Positions 44,654 through 52,591 of a stretch of 64,000 nt of DNA are shown piece after piece (positions within the stretch are counted from its first letter, which is position 1; each line of letters opens with the position of its first letter). The notes beneath the pieces were generated by a model that saw only the letters and a program-made list of their open reading frames with translations, was not told the DNA's origin and searched no databases. Source of the DNA: Bacillota bacterium. Lineage in GTDB: Bacteria; Bacillota; Clostridia; Peptostreptococcales; Anaerovoracaceae. The stretch spans positions 64,920-128,919 of the forward strand of contig JAUNQD010000002.1 in the NCBI GenBank assembly GCA_030536355.1, written 5' to 3'. The position numbers and the translations under genes were made by a program.

Positions 44654-45186
44654 TTCCATCTCTCCTCTGTGCCGTAGGCGATCTCAATAACTTCCTCGCA
44701 AACTTCCGCCAGCGCCCTGTCAGCCGCGGCAAGGCCGCGCCTGTAGTTTTCCACGGTCTCACTGTAAAAATCAGCATCTCCGTATATATAGTCCGATACG
44801 AAGACCGTGTTTCCGGTAGCAGCGGCAAACTCCAGAACATCTCGCTTCACACGCTCCGGTGCCGCTTCGTCTATATTTCCCTCATCATCGAACATCTCAT
44901 TATCCAGAAGTGCCGTCACGCTGTCCATGAGAAAGACTCCGTTTTTATCAACGTCTTCATTATGTAATATCTCAGTCAGCGACAGACCCTGTTCTATAGT
45001 CTCAAAGCCCCATCCTTCTCTTTCCGAAAGATGTCTTTTGATGCGAGCTCTGTCTTCGTCATCGTGAGGTATCATAGTTGCTATATAATAAAGCGGCACG
45101 CCAAGGGATCCAGCCATTTCCTTGGCCCTTCTCTGCGCATAATATGACTTGCCGTTTTTACATCCACCGCTGATGAATATGTTCAT
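44650..45186 (-). CDS. cobU: Adenosylcobinamide kinase/guanylyltransferase
   Basis: 178 residues, with intact P-loop ISGGCKNGKSYYAQRRA (residues 4-20) and the central VFLMDSVTALLDNEMF segment. It phosphorylates adenosylcobinamide and transfers GMP. First gene of the cobU-cobS-cobU2-cobC-cysK operon. GAGGAGG precedes the ATG. A TATAAT at 45219-45214 lies 12 bases from the 17-bp palindrome at 45232-45248, which would cover the -35 zone and could repress this promoter. Confidence 0.88.
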   Translation of the reverse strand: MNIFISGGCKNGKSYYAQRRAKEMAGSLGVPLYYIATMIPHDDEDRARIKRHLSEREGWGFETIEQGLSLTEILHNEDVDKNGVFLMDSVTALLDNEMFDDEGNIDEAAPERVKRDVLEFAAATGNTVFVSDYIYGDADFYSETVENYRRGLAAADRALAEVCEEVIEIAYGTEERWK

Positions 45187-45213
45187 AATATAGCGACCTC
45201 CTCTTAAATTGCT

Positions 45214-45219
45214 ATTATA
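45214..45219 (-). promoter_or_regulatory. -10 element of the cobU operon
   Basis: TATAAT on the minus strand. With the usual spacing its -35 region falls inside the palindrome at 45232-45248, whose half-site contains TTGTAC at 15-bp spacing. Confidence 0.5.
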
Positions 45220-45231
45220 CCACAGAATTTA

Positions 45232-45248
45232 TTTGTACAATGTACAAA
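45232..45248. promoter_or_regulatory. 17-bp palindromic operator, copy 1
   Basis: TTTGTACAATGTACAAA, a perfect palindrome around a central base, identical to the copy at 50241-50257. It lies between divergent cobU and the PLP-enzyme gene, exactly 30 bp upstream of the -35 of the latter and over the -35 region of the former. Confidence 0.75.
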
Positions 45249-45278
45249 ATCATTCCCATTAATTGTAACTTTACACAC

Positions 45279-45306
45279 TTGTTTTATTCTGATAAAGAGA
45301 TATAAT
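45279..45306 (+). promoter_or_regulatory. Promoter of the cysteine-desulfurase-like gene
   Basis: TTGTTT (45279-45284), 16-bp spacer, TATAAT (45301-45306). The palindrome ends at 45248, leaving exactly 30 bp before the -35. The weak -35 suits an activator-dependent promoter. Confidence 0.65.
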
Positions 45307-45379
45307 CTAATTATGATTGACATTTTAACGGATCGAATCGCAAATAATATATAAATATCGATTTAAGAGGAGGATGAAT

Positions 45380-46669
45380 ATGGCTTTTAAATTTGACGTG
45401 GAAGCGCTGAGAGAACAGTTCCCTGCATGCGATCTTCAGATCAACGGAACACCGATCGCATACCTTGACGGACCGGGAGGAACTCAGGTGCCTTACAGCG
45501 TACTGGATGCTATCACAGGTTATATGATCTATGATAACGCTAACGAAGACGGAAACTTCAGAGCAGGTCTGAAGCAGGGAGACATCGAGATCGCTGCAAG
45601 ACAGGCAGGCGCTGACTTCCTGGGCTGCGATGTTGACGAAGTAGGCTACAACTGCTCATCAACTCAGAACAACTACAATCTGGCAGCAAACATTTCAAAA
45701 GAATTCAAAGAAGGCGATGAGATCATCGTTACTCAGATAGACCATCAGTGCAATATCCAGCCATGGAGATCACTGGCAAGATACGGATGCGTTATCAAGG
45801 AAGTAAGACTTGACCCTGAAACTCAGCAGCTTGATTTTGATGACTACATGTCAAAACTGAGCGATAAAACTAAGCTGGTAGCCGTTAACTGGGCTGCCAA
45901 CGGTATCGGAACTATCACTGACGTTAAGAAGTTCATCGATGAAGCACACAAAGTCGGAGCTTTCACAGTAGTAGACGCTGTTCACTATGCAGCACATCTT
46001 CCTATCGACGTTAAGGCAATCGATACAGACTGTCTCGTATGCTCACCATATAAGTGGTTCGGACCTCACATGGGCCTCATCTATCTGAAAAAGGAACATC
46101 TGGACAGACTCGAGATCAACAATGCAGGCGCTCCTGATATCGCAGAAGGCGCAAGACAGTTCCATATGGGCACTCCTCAGTACGAACACCTCCGCGGATG
46201 CGAAGCTGCAGTAAACTTCATCGCTTCCATCGGTGAAAAATACATAGAATACTTCGAAGAAGAAACTAAGGACCTGGAAGGAAGAAGAAAGTACGTAGTT
46301 GCCGGAATGCTGGCGATCGATGCTTACGAAGAACCTCTGGGAACTAAGCTTAGAAAGGGACTCAGAAGGATCCCGGGCGTCAACGTTTACGGACCAGCGG
46401 AAGGACAGCCAAGAACACCTACAGTAGTATTCACTATGGATAACTACTCCAACGAATTTGTTGCTAAAGTTCTCGGATCAAAGGCTATCAACTGCTGGAA
46501 CGGCGACTTCTACGCTATCGAAACAATGAAGGCTCTGAACCTGCCTGACGGCGTTGTAAGACTCGGTCTTGCTCCTTACTGCACAGAAGGAGACATCGAC
46601 AGAACTCTCGCAACTATCGCTTCCATCGCAGCAGGCGAATATGATGGATACGAACCTGTTATCGACTAA
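45380..46669 (+). CDS. Cysteine-desulfurase-like PLP-dependent class V aminotransferase (TIGR01976-like)
   Basis: 429 residues from the ATG at 45380; GAGGAGG stands 5 bases upstream, and the ATG 6 bases earlier abuts it. The PLP lysine is in VCSPYKWFGPHMG (about residue 219) and the Asp/His partners in VVDAVHYAAHLPIDV. The chain matches the cysteine-desulfurase-like subgroup whose end carries WNGDFYAIETM in place of the mobile loop with the SufS/IscS cysteine. It is therefore probably a lyase or desulfurase on an unknown substrate. Likely highly expressed by codon use, monocistronic, and controlled by the 17-bp palindrome. Confidence 0.82.
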   Translation: MAFKFDVEALREQFPACDLQINGTPIAYLDGPGGTQVPYSVLDAITGYMIYDNANEDGNFRAGLKQGDIEIAARQAGADFLGCDVDEVGYNCSSTQNNYNLAANISKEFKEGDEIIVTQIDHQCNIQPWRSLARYGCVIKEVRLDPETQQLDFDDYMSKLSDKTKLVAVNWAANGIGTITDVKKFIDEAHKVGAFTVVDAVHYAAHLPIDVKAIDTDCLVCSPYKWFGPHMGLIYLKKEHLDRLEINNAGAPDIAEGARQFHMGTPQYEHLRGCEAAVNFIASIGEKYIEYFEEETKDLEGRRKYVVAGMLAIDAYEEPLGTKLRKGLRRIPGVNVYGPAEGQPRTPTVVFTMDNYSNEFVAKVLGSKAINCWNGDFYAIETMKALNLPDGVVRLGLAPYCTEGDIDRTLATIASIAAGEYDGYEPVID

Positions 46670-46673
46670 TTTT

Positions 46674-46699
46674 AAAGGAGACCTTTTGGTCTCCTTTTT
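46674..46699. terminator. Terminator after the cysteine-desulfurase-like gene
   Basis: AAAGGAGACC (46674-46683) and GGTCTCCTTT (46688-46697) form a perfect 10-bp stem with a TTTT loop and a T-run on the plus strand. It overlaps the end of the convergent CoA-transferase gene and probably serves both. Confidence 0.9.
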
Positions 46700-48035
46700 A
46701 TCTTTTGTTTGATTTTCTCCATATCTTCTGCTCTTCAGCAGCTCTTATCAGATCTTCTCTGAAATCAGGATGGGCGATGGATACCAGCATCTCTGCCCTC
46801 TCCCACGTAGTCCTTCCTGCCAGATTGATCACACCGTATTCCGTTACGATGAAATAGCCCTGGCTTCTTGGGTCGGTCACGATGTCTCCCGTGAAATGCG
46901 GCAGGATCCTCGAATGACGCTTGCCCGCTTTGTCCACATATGAAGACGTCATGCAGATGAACGCTTTGCCGCCTTTACTCATGGACGCACCTGTCAGATA
47001 GTCGAGCTGACCGCCTGTACCGCTGATGTGACGAGTGCCTGCGCTTTCCGCACAGATCTGTCCGTAAAGATCCGCCGAGATGCAGCTGTTGATAGATATC
47101 ATATCATCCAGCTGAGCGATGACTTCCGGAGCATTGACGTATTCGAGCGGACATATCATCACTCCCGGATTCTCATCTACCCACTCATATAGTTTCTTAG
47201 ATCCGAATGCGATCCCTGTTACGCCCTTATTCTTATGGATCTTCTTTTTGCTGTTAGTAAGCTTGCCTGCTTCAAAAAGATCTACGTATGCATCGGAACA
47301 AAGTTCTGTATGCATGCCGAGATCTTTGAGATCAGAGTCGGCAAGCATCTTGCCGATAACGTTAGGCATAGAGCCGATACCCAGCTGCAAAGTCGCACCT
47401 GATGGTATATATTCGAGGATATGCTTAGCGATCTTGATGTCTTCTTCTGTCGCAGGTTCTATCGGCATCTGAGGAAGGTCAGGATGTTCGCCTTCTACGA
47501 TATAATCTACCTGATCGATGTGGATAGCCTCTTCGAATCCGCCGTATATCTTCGGCAGCTTCTCATTGACTTCGATGATGACGATATCAGCTTTATCCAA
47601 TATCCCTTTGGCCACACCTGTTGAACAAGACAAGTTGAAATATCCGTGTTTATCCATTGAAGTCGCACATATCATAGCAACATTGACATCGAGGAAATGA
47701 AAATAATAAGGTGTGACATTTCTGAATGCCATCGGGATGTAGTTACATAACCCTCTGTCACAGAGTTTTCGTTCATACCCCGAGCAGTGCCAGCTGTTAT
47801 ATGTGAAATGTTCACGATCCGGGTCGCATTCGACTGCTTTGATCGGCCCGAAAATCAAGTTGCCTCTTATCTTGACATCAAACAGCTCGTCACGTCTCTT
47901 GGCAAGAGCTTCATCACACAGGATAGGAAATCCCAGAGAAACGGTATAGTCTACCCAGTCTCCGCTCTTGATGCATTTCACGGCTTCGTCGGGTGTAGTA
48001 AGCTTTTTCTTATAATCTTCGTAATATCTGTTCAT
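46698..48035 (-). CDS. Butyryl-CoA:acetate CoA-transferase-like enzyme
   Basis: 445 residues of the acetyl-CoA hydrolase/transferase family. The motifs ESAGTRHISGTGGQLDYLTGAS, GGKAFICMTSSY and HFTGDIVTDPRSQGYFIVTEYG, and the ending WERAEMLVSIAHPDFREDLI, are very close to butyryl-CoA:acetate CoA-transferase of gut butyrate producers as I remember it. It moves CoA between acetate and butyrate or propionate and ends a fermentation path. It follows cobT by 25 bases and is thus the third gene of the TIM-cobT-CoA-transferase group. Propionyl- or 4-hydroxybutyryl-CoA transferase are alternatives. Confidence 0.82.
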   Translation of the reverse strand: MNRYYEDYKKKLTTPDEAVKCIKSGDWVDYTVSLGFPILCDEALAKRRDELFDVKIRGNLIFGPIKAVECDPDREHFTYNSWHCSGYERKLCDRGLCNYIPMAFRNVTPYYFHFLDVNVAMICATSMDKHGYFNLSCSTGVAKGILDKADIVIIEVNEKLPKIYGGFEEAIHIDQVDYIVEGEHPDLPQMPIEPATEEDIKIAKHILEYIPSGATLQLGIGSMPNVIGKMLADSDLKDLGMHTELCSDAYVDLFEAGKLTNSKKKIHKNKGVTGIAFGSKKLYEWVDENPGVMICPLEYVNAPEVIAQLDDMISINSCISADLYGQICAESAGTRHISGTGGQLDYLTGASMSKGGKAFICMTSSYVDKAGKRHSRILPHFTGDIVTDPRSQGYFIVTEYGVINLAGRTTWERAEMLVSIAHPDFREDLIRAAEEQKIWRKSNKR

Positions 48036-48060
48036 ATATCCAAACTTCTCCTAATATCCA

Positions 48061-49230
48061 CTAGAAACAGTCGCCTTCTCGTATCTCTTCAAGATAATCA
48101 TCGTTTATTTCTGCTTCTTCGAACGTTGCCATATTTCTCATGACATCGCAGGCTCCTTTTATGACCTGGAATGCGATCGGGCATCCGCTTCCTTCTCCAA
48201 GGCGCATTCCCAGTTCAAGGAACGGCTTAAGTCCTAATGCGTCCACCGCCAGTTCATATCCTTTTTCCCATGATTTATGAGAAGCGAACATGTATCCCGC
48301 AGACTTCGGTGCCATCACATAAGCCGCCAACGCTGCCACCACCGAAATGTATCCGTCGATCACCACAGGGATCTTGTTAGCCGCCGCACCTATGAATGCC
48401 CCTGCCATGGCACAGATATCAAAGCCTCCCATTGATGCCAGGATGCCAACCATATCGTCTATCGGCGATTCTCCGCGATCGCGAGCTTCCCCGAGCACTG
48501 CCAGCAGCCCGCCCTTTGCACGCCAGTCAGCGCTGACTTCATCGACGATTTCCTTTTTCCTCACGAAGCTCTTATCATTTATGCCGCCGCCTTTACCACA
48601 TGTTTCGTCACTTCCTGCACCTGTTACGGCCGAAAGTACAGCCGCACTCGTTGTCGTATTGCCAATGCCCATCTCACCGATCCCTAAGATATCGTAGCCG
48701 GCATTTTTCACGGCATCCGCCATCTCAATGCCTACTTCGATACATCGCATCGCTTCTTCACGGCTCATGGCAGGTCCCTTGGCGATATTATCAGTTCCCG
48801 GCCTTGATTTTCTGTCGATTATCCTTCTCGTATTCCAAAGGGGCACTTTGTCATAAAGCTCGGCAGGTATGGGATGCTTTACTCCCATATCTACGATAAG
48901 AAGGTCGCTTCCGAAGCTTTCGGCAAGGACGCCCACACCCGTCAGCCTTCTTGCAAAGTTCACAGTCTGGGCCATTGTAACGCTCTGCGGTGCAGAAGAC
49001 ACTCCTTCTTCGGCGACGCCATTGTCTGCACAAAAGACAGCCACACAGCTCCTGTTTATTTCATTGAACAATCTTCCCGTTATCCCTGCCATCCTGACAG
49101 AGATATCTTCAAGTCCGCCGAGGCTTCCCGGAGGTTTGGCAAGTGCTGCCTGCCTTGACAGCGCTGCATCCATCGCTGCTGCATCAGGCGCTTCTATTCT
49201 GTTTATAGTTTCAAGTATTTTCGCTTTCAT
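48061..49230 (-). CDS. cobT: Nicotinate-nucleotide--dimethylbenzimidazole phosphoribosyltransferase
   Basis: 389 residues, slightly longer than the usual 350. LAKPPGSLGGLEDISVRMAGI, CADNGVAEEGVSSAPQSVTMAQT (in two motifs), GEMGIGNTTTSAAVLSAVTG and the catalytic Glu in MRLGEGSGCPIAF (about 345) are diagnostic for CobT. It makes alpha-ribazole phosphate from dimethylbenzimidazole or another base. A tail of about 40 residues after GEGSG extends it. AAGGA precedes the ATG at 49230; the TIM-barrel gene upstream is 24 bases away. Confidence 0.95.
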   Translation of the reverse strand: MKAKILETINRIEAPDAAAMDAALSRQAALAKPPGSLGGLEDISVRMAGITGRLFNEINRSCVAVFCADNGVAEEGVSSAPQSVTMAQTVNFARRLTGVGVLAESFGSDLLIVDMGVKHPIPAELYDKVPLWNTRRIIDRKSRPGTDNIAKGPAMSREEAMRCIEVGIEMADAVKNAGYDILGIGEMGIGNTTTSAAVLSAVTGAGSDETCGKGGGINDKSFVRKKEIVDEVSADWRAKGGLLAVLGEARDRGESPIDDMVGILASMGGFDICAMAGAFIGAAANKIPVVIDGYISVVAALAAYVMAPKSAGYMFASHKSWEKGYELAVDALGLKPFLELGMRLGEGSGCPIAFQVIKGACDVMRNMATFEEAEINDDYLEEIREGDCF

Positions 49231-49254
49231 TTGCTTTTCCTTATTCTTATCTCA

Positions 49255-50040
49255 TCAGCCCAGATAGCCTTTTTCTTCAAGCCATTCCATAGAGCTCAGA
49301 CCTTCAAGGCTCTCTATAGTTATCGTCGTATCCGGATCGCACAGTTCTATGACCTTGTCGAGAAAAGTTTCCATATCCACCTTACCGTCGAATATCGGCT
49401 TATGCCAGTCATGGGTCCCGTCGTTATTATGGATATGGATATGCCCCAGATACGGAGCCATCGCTTCAAGCCATTCCAGGACCGGCACATCGCTGATACA
49501 TGCTGCATGCCCCACATCGAAACAAAGCCTGATATTCGGATTTGTGATCCTTTCCATCATCTTTACCATCATATACGGCTCGTCATCCATGACATTTTCT
49601 ACGGTTATAACGAGGCCGTCATCACGATCCGCCATGAATTCTTCCCAGAATTCTACAGACCTGTCCTCGTGCCACTCCTTAAAAAACACTAGAGGCACAT
49701 ATCCTGAGTGGACTATCATCTTCTTAGTCCCATACTCGCAAGCCAGTCCTGCCGCCTGATGCATCCTTTCCATTGCAAGGGCTCTCGCCTTAGGATCTAT
49801 GGCTGCAGGGAAAAGTTCGCTGAACGGTGCATGCAAAACGCACCTGTCTGCCGCCTCTAAAAGTTTTTCTATCTCGACACGAGCATCTTCAGCAGTCTCT
49901 CCGTCTATTGCTCTTGGGTCGCAAAACTGATCCAGTTCTACTCCAACGCCGTATTTTTCTATTATTTCTTTGTGTTCCGCACAAACTGTCGCTATATATA
50001 GCCTGTCTCTTATATTTCTGTCCATATCGATACCGCCCAT
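49255..50040 (-). CDS. Xylose-isomerase-like TIM-barrel protein linked to cobT
   Basis: 261 residues. A TIM barrel of the AP-endonuclease-2/xylose isomerase-like family is indicated by VHSGYVPLVF, ITVENVMDDEPYMM, LCFDVGHAACIS and GHIHIHNNDGTHDWHKPIFDG, with metal-binding His, Glu and Asp. Such proteins are isomerases, epimerases or nucleases; substrate is unknown. Start at 50040 (MGGIDMD) or the in-frame ATG at 50025 (MDRNIRD). It is the first gene before cobT, so a link to alpha-ribazole or a sugar phosphate is possible. Confidence 0.75.
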   Translation of the reverse strand: MGGIDMDRNIRDRLYIATVCAEHKEIIEKYGVGVELDQFCDPRAIDGETAEDARVEIEKLLEAADRCVLHAPFSELFPAAIDPKARALAMERMHQAAGLACEYGTKKMIVHSGYVPLVFFKEWHEDRSVEFWEEFMADRDDGLVITVENVMDDEPYMMVKMMERITNPNIRLCFDVGHAACISDVPVLEWLEAMAPYLGHIHIHNNDGTHDWHKPIFDGKVDMETFLDKVIELCDPDTTITIESLEGLSSMEWLEEKGYLG

Positions 50041-50126
50041 GTTTACTGTGATGCTTTATCATATGATATCACAGTGAAACAAAAGAGTGAATCGAAACTT
50101 GGGTGATATTTCGATCCACTCTTTTG
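50041..50126 (-). promoter_or_regulatory. Double-hairpin leader of the TIM-barrel-cobT-CoA-transferase operon
   Basis: CAAAAGAGTGAATCGAAA (50080-50097) pairs with TTTCGATCCACTCTTTTG (50109-50126) as an 18-bp stem with one mismatch and an 11-base loop. Directly after it on the minus strand, GTTT(C)ACTGTGAT and ATCACAGTAAAC (50041-50080) form a second hairpin that reaches the start codon at 50040. The first could act as an attenuator and the second could block translation. No B12 box is seen. Confidence 0.55.
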
Positions 50127-50132
50127 AATAGT

Positions 50133-50146
50133 ATAGGTATACCTAT
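50133..50146. promoter_or_regulatory. 14-bp palindrome in the divergent region
   Basis: ATAGGTATACCTAT is a perfect palindrome just downstream of the minus-strand promoter and so within the leader. It could be a repressor site; no factor is known. Confidence 0.4.
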
Positions 50147-50182
50147 GCGGCACGTTATTGTTTATAAGCTTTTACATCATAT

Positions 50183-50210
50183 ATTTTACTATACTTTTTA
50201 CAAGATTCAA
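50183..50210 (-). promoter_or_regulatory. Promoter of the TIM-barrel-cobT-CoA-transferase operon
   Basis: On the minus strand TTGAAT (50210-50205), 16-bp spacer, TAAAAT (50188-50183). The palindrome at 50241-50257 starts exactly 30 bp upstream of the -35, the same geometry as at 45279. Confidence 0.6.
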
Positions 50211-50240
50211 TTGTATATAGAATAAAGAAATACCCTTTTG

Positions 50241-50257
50241 TTTGTACAATGTACAAA
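50241..50257. promoter_or_regulatory. 17-bp palindromic operator, copy 2
   Basis: TTTGTACAATGTACAAA, identical to copy 1. It lies between two divergent promoters: 30 bp from the -35 of the cobT group and 9 bp from the -35 of the PucR-type gene, a difference of 21 bp or two DNA turns. Confidence 0.75.
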
Positions 50258-50266
50258 AACTTTGAG

Positions 50267-50294
50267 TTCAAATCGCTCTAATACATGATATAAT
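50267..50294 (+). promoter_or_regulatory. Promoter of the second PucR-type gene
   Basis: TTCAAA (50267-50272), 16-bp spacer, TATAAT (50289-50294), 30 bases before the ATG at 50324. The operator lies 9 bp upstream of the -35, which would allow autoregulation. Confidence 0.6.
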
Positions 50295-50323
50295 CAGTAT
50301 ATGATGGGAAGGAGGTGCATGAT

Positions 50324-51538
50324 ATGCCAACAGTAGCAAACCTTTTGTCAAAGCCTATGTTCAAAGATTTTCGTATGGTCTCAGGCAAAAGCGGGCTCAA
50401 TAACAAGGTGACGAGCGCAGGATTTCTCGAATGGGAGCAAGATACACAAATCACTAAATCATTCGATAAGGGAGAGTTTGTGCTCACTACGCTCGCATCC
50501 ATCAAGGATGATGCGGTCACAATAGACAGATCACTTAAGCTTCTGATAAACAATAATGTGTCTGCCATCGCTATCAAAGACATCTATTTCAAAGATCTGC
50601 CCGATGCGATAAAGGATTATTCCAATGAGCACGGTGTTCCGATAATGTTCTTCACAGACACATATATCGATGAGATATTATATGCTATCAAGAACGAGAC
50701 GCTAAACAGCCTGTACACGTCTTTTAACGAGATAGTTCTCGACACCCTTATTTCGAACGATAATCTGGATGTTTTGGAAAAAGAAAACCTCCTTAGAAAG
50801 ATCAACCCGTTCTTTCATCCTGCTGTGATGATATGCGCATTCATCTCCAACAAAACCGACACCTCTGTCATATCGCCGGAAGCCCTCGATCTATACAACA
50901 GCGTACTCCTCGATAACGGACTCGATATTCCCGAATCCATAGACGGTGCAGAGCTCATATATTCATTCGTGAAATACAAACGAGGCGTGCTCCTGATAGC
51001 GACCATAAATACTACCGACGGAGATACGATCGATAAGTTCAAAGAAGCGCTTATTGCCGCCTTCACCGGCAGCACTGCTCTTGCCGACTCATGCATCGGC
51101 ATAAGCCGTTCTGTCATCGGCGTAGATAATATAAGCACCATGCTGATAGATGCCATATTTGCCAACACCAGCGGCATTCTCGACAACAGAAATATAGCCG
51201 AAATATCTACCGCACCTTTTGACCTGATAATATTCAAGGATCGTTATCTGCTGGGACCGAACTTATATTATGAGGAGATGCTGGATAAACTTTCCGAAAC
51301 GACCTCGCAGAGATCACCTCTCCTCGACACCCTTATTACTCTGGTCAACTGCAACGGCAATGTGGATATGGCTGCTCAGAAAATGTTTCAGCATAAAAAC
51401 ACCATAAGGTATCGAATGAATAAGCTAAAAACCATCTTTGCCGCTGATAATGACCTTGAGTTTTTCGGCAAATTATACCTTTTCTCCAGAATACATTTTT
51501 CCAAGGAGTATCTGGACCCGTTTTTCCCGAATAAATAA
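50324..51538 (+). CDS. PucR-family transcriptional regulator (second copy)
   Basis: 404 residues. The N-terminal PucR-like domain (MPTVANLLSKPMFKDFRMVSG onwards, to about residue 115) is followed by a central region and a C-terminal PucR helix-turn-helix around MAAQKMFQHKNTIRYRMNKLK (about 350-372). Start ATG at 50324 with AAGGAGG 7 bases upstream; the GTG at 50315 lies in the ribosome site. Its position beside the 17-bp palindrome and the cobT group suggests that it binds that palindrome. The ligand is unknown. Confidence 0.85.
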   Translation: MPTVANLLSKPMFKDFRMVSGKSGLNNKVTSAGFLEWEQDTQITKSFDKGEFVLTTLASIKDDAVTIDRSLKLLINNNVSAIAIKDIYFKDLPDAIKDYSNEHGVPIMFFTDTYIDEILYAIKNETLNSLYTSFNEIVLDTLISNDNLDVLEKENLLRKINPFFHPAVMICAFISNKTDTSVISPEALDLYNSVLLDNGLDIPESIDGAELIYSFVKYKRGVLLIATINTTDGDTIDKFKEALIAAFTGSTALADSCIGISRSVIGVDNISTMLIDAIFANTSGILDNRNIAEISTAPFDLIIFKDRYLLGPNLYYEEMLDKLSETTSQRSPLLDTLITLVNCNGNVDMAAQKMFQHKNTIRYRMNKLKTIFAADNDLEFFGKLYLFSRIHFSKEYLDPFFPNK

Positions 51539-51558
51539 CTCTGTTGAACGTAATTTAT

Positions 51559-51587
51559 TTGGCAACGACCCGCTTATTTGATATAAT
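51559..51587 (+). promoter_or_regulatory. Promoter of the EamA-HD-larE-mazG operon
   Basis: TTGGCA (51559-51564), 17-bp spacer, TATAAT (51582-51587), about 48 bases before the ATG at 51635. Confidence 0.65.
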
Positions 51588-51634
51588 TGGTCTATATCTG
51601 TATGAAAATGATTTTTTGATGAAAGGAGATTCCT

Positions 51635-52591
51635 ATGAAGAGTAAAATGAAGGGCAATCTGATGCTGCTGACAACTGCCATCATATGGGGTACGGCATTC
51701 GTTGCTCAAAAAGAAGGAATGGACCTGATCGGTCCTATCGCTTTCAATGGGATCCGAACAGTTATCGGCGGTATAATACTGCTCCCTGTAATATGGTTCA
51801 TGTCTAAGATAAATAAAGGCAAGGACGAGCCCGATGATCGTTCTCCTGAAGAAATAGCTGAAGCCAAGAAGGCAGAAAACAAGCTTCTGATCATCGGAGG
51901 CATCGTATGCGGTCTGGCGCTGTGCTTCGCAGGAAATGTTCAGCAAGTCGGCTTGTTCTATACAACTGCCGGTAAAGCAGCCTTCATCACACCGCTGTAT
52001 GTAATGCTGGTTCCTGTTATCGGCCTGATCTTCCTCAAGAAAAAAATACGCCCTATCATGTGGCTCTGCGTAATAGCAGCTATCGCAGGCCTTTACCTCC
52101 TCTGCATCCCGGCAGAAGGCGGCCTTGGCGGCATCAACAAAGGCGATGCCATCATGCTGATATGTGCACTGGGCTTCGCATTACATATCCTGGCTGTCGA
52201 CTACTTCTCACCTAAGGTTGACGGAGTCAAGCTGTCATGCATCCAGTTCTTCGTAGCAGGTATCGTTTCCTGCATACTGATATTCCCTCTGGATCCGGCT
52301 CTTGGATTTGATATCCCTACATGGGAAAACATCCTCGGTTCATGGTTCCCTCTCTGCTATGTAGGTATCATGAGCTGCGGCGTAGCATACACATTCCAGG
52401 TAACAGGTCAGGCATACACAGACCCGACTTCCGCTTCTATGATCCTCTCATTGGAATCAGTATTCGGCGTTATTGCCGGAATGATATTCCTGGGAGAAGT
52501 TATGGCTGTCAGAGAAGTCATCGGCTGCGTGATCATGTTCGCTGCCATCATAGTGGCACAGCTGCCTAGCAAGGAGGAAAGATTGCAATGA
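51635..52591 (+). CDS. EamA/DMT-superfamily transporter
   Basis: 318 residues with about ten membrane helices in two repeated halves; LLTTAIIWGTAFVAQKEGMD and the second-half SMILSLESVFGVIAGMIFLGE are family marks. These carriers usually export amino acids or metabolites across the membrane. Between helices 2 and 3 a hydrophilic loop of about 25 residues (KGKDEPDDRSPEEIAEAKKAE) is inserted. Its stop overlaps the next start as ATGA. Substrate unknown. Confidence 0.9.
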   Translation: MKSKMKGNLMLLTTAIIWGTAFVAQKEGMDLIGPIAFNGIRTVIGGIILLPVIWFMSKINKGKDEPDDRSPEEIAEAKKAENKLLIIGGIVCGLALCFAGNVQQVGLFYTTAGKAAFITPLYVMLVPVIGLIFLKKKIRPIMWLCVIAAIAGLYLLCIPAEGGLGGINKGDAIMLICALGFALHILAVDYFSPKVDGVKLSCIQFFVAGIVSCILIFPLDPALGFDIPTWENILGSWFPLCYVGIMSCGVAYTFQVTGQAYTDPTSASMILSLESVFGVIAGMIFLGEVMAVREVIGCVIMFAAIIVAQLPSKEERLQ

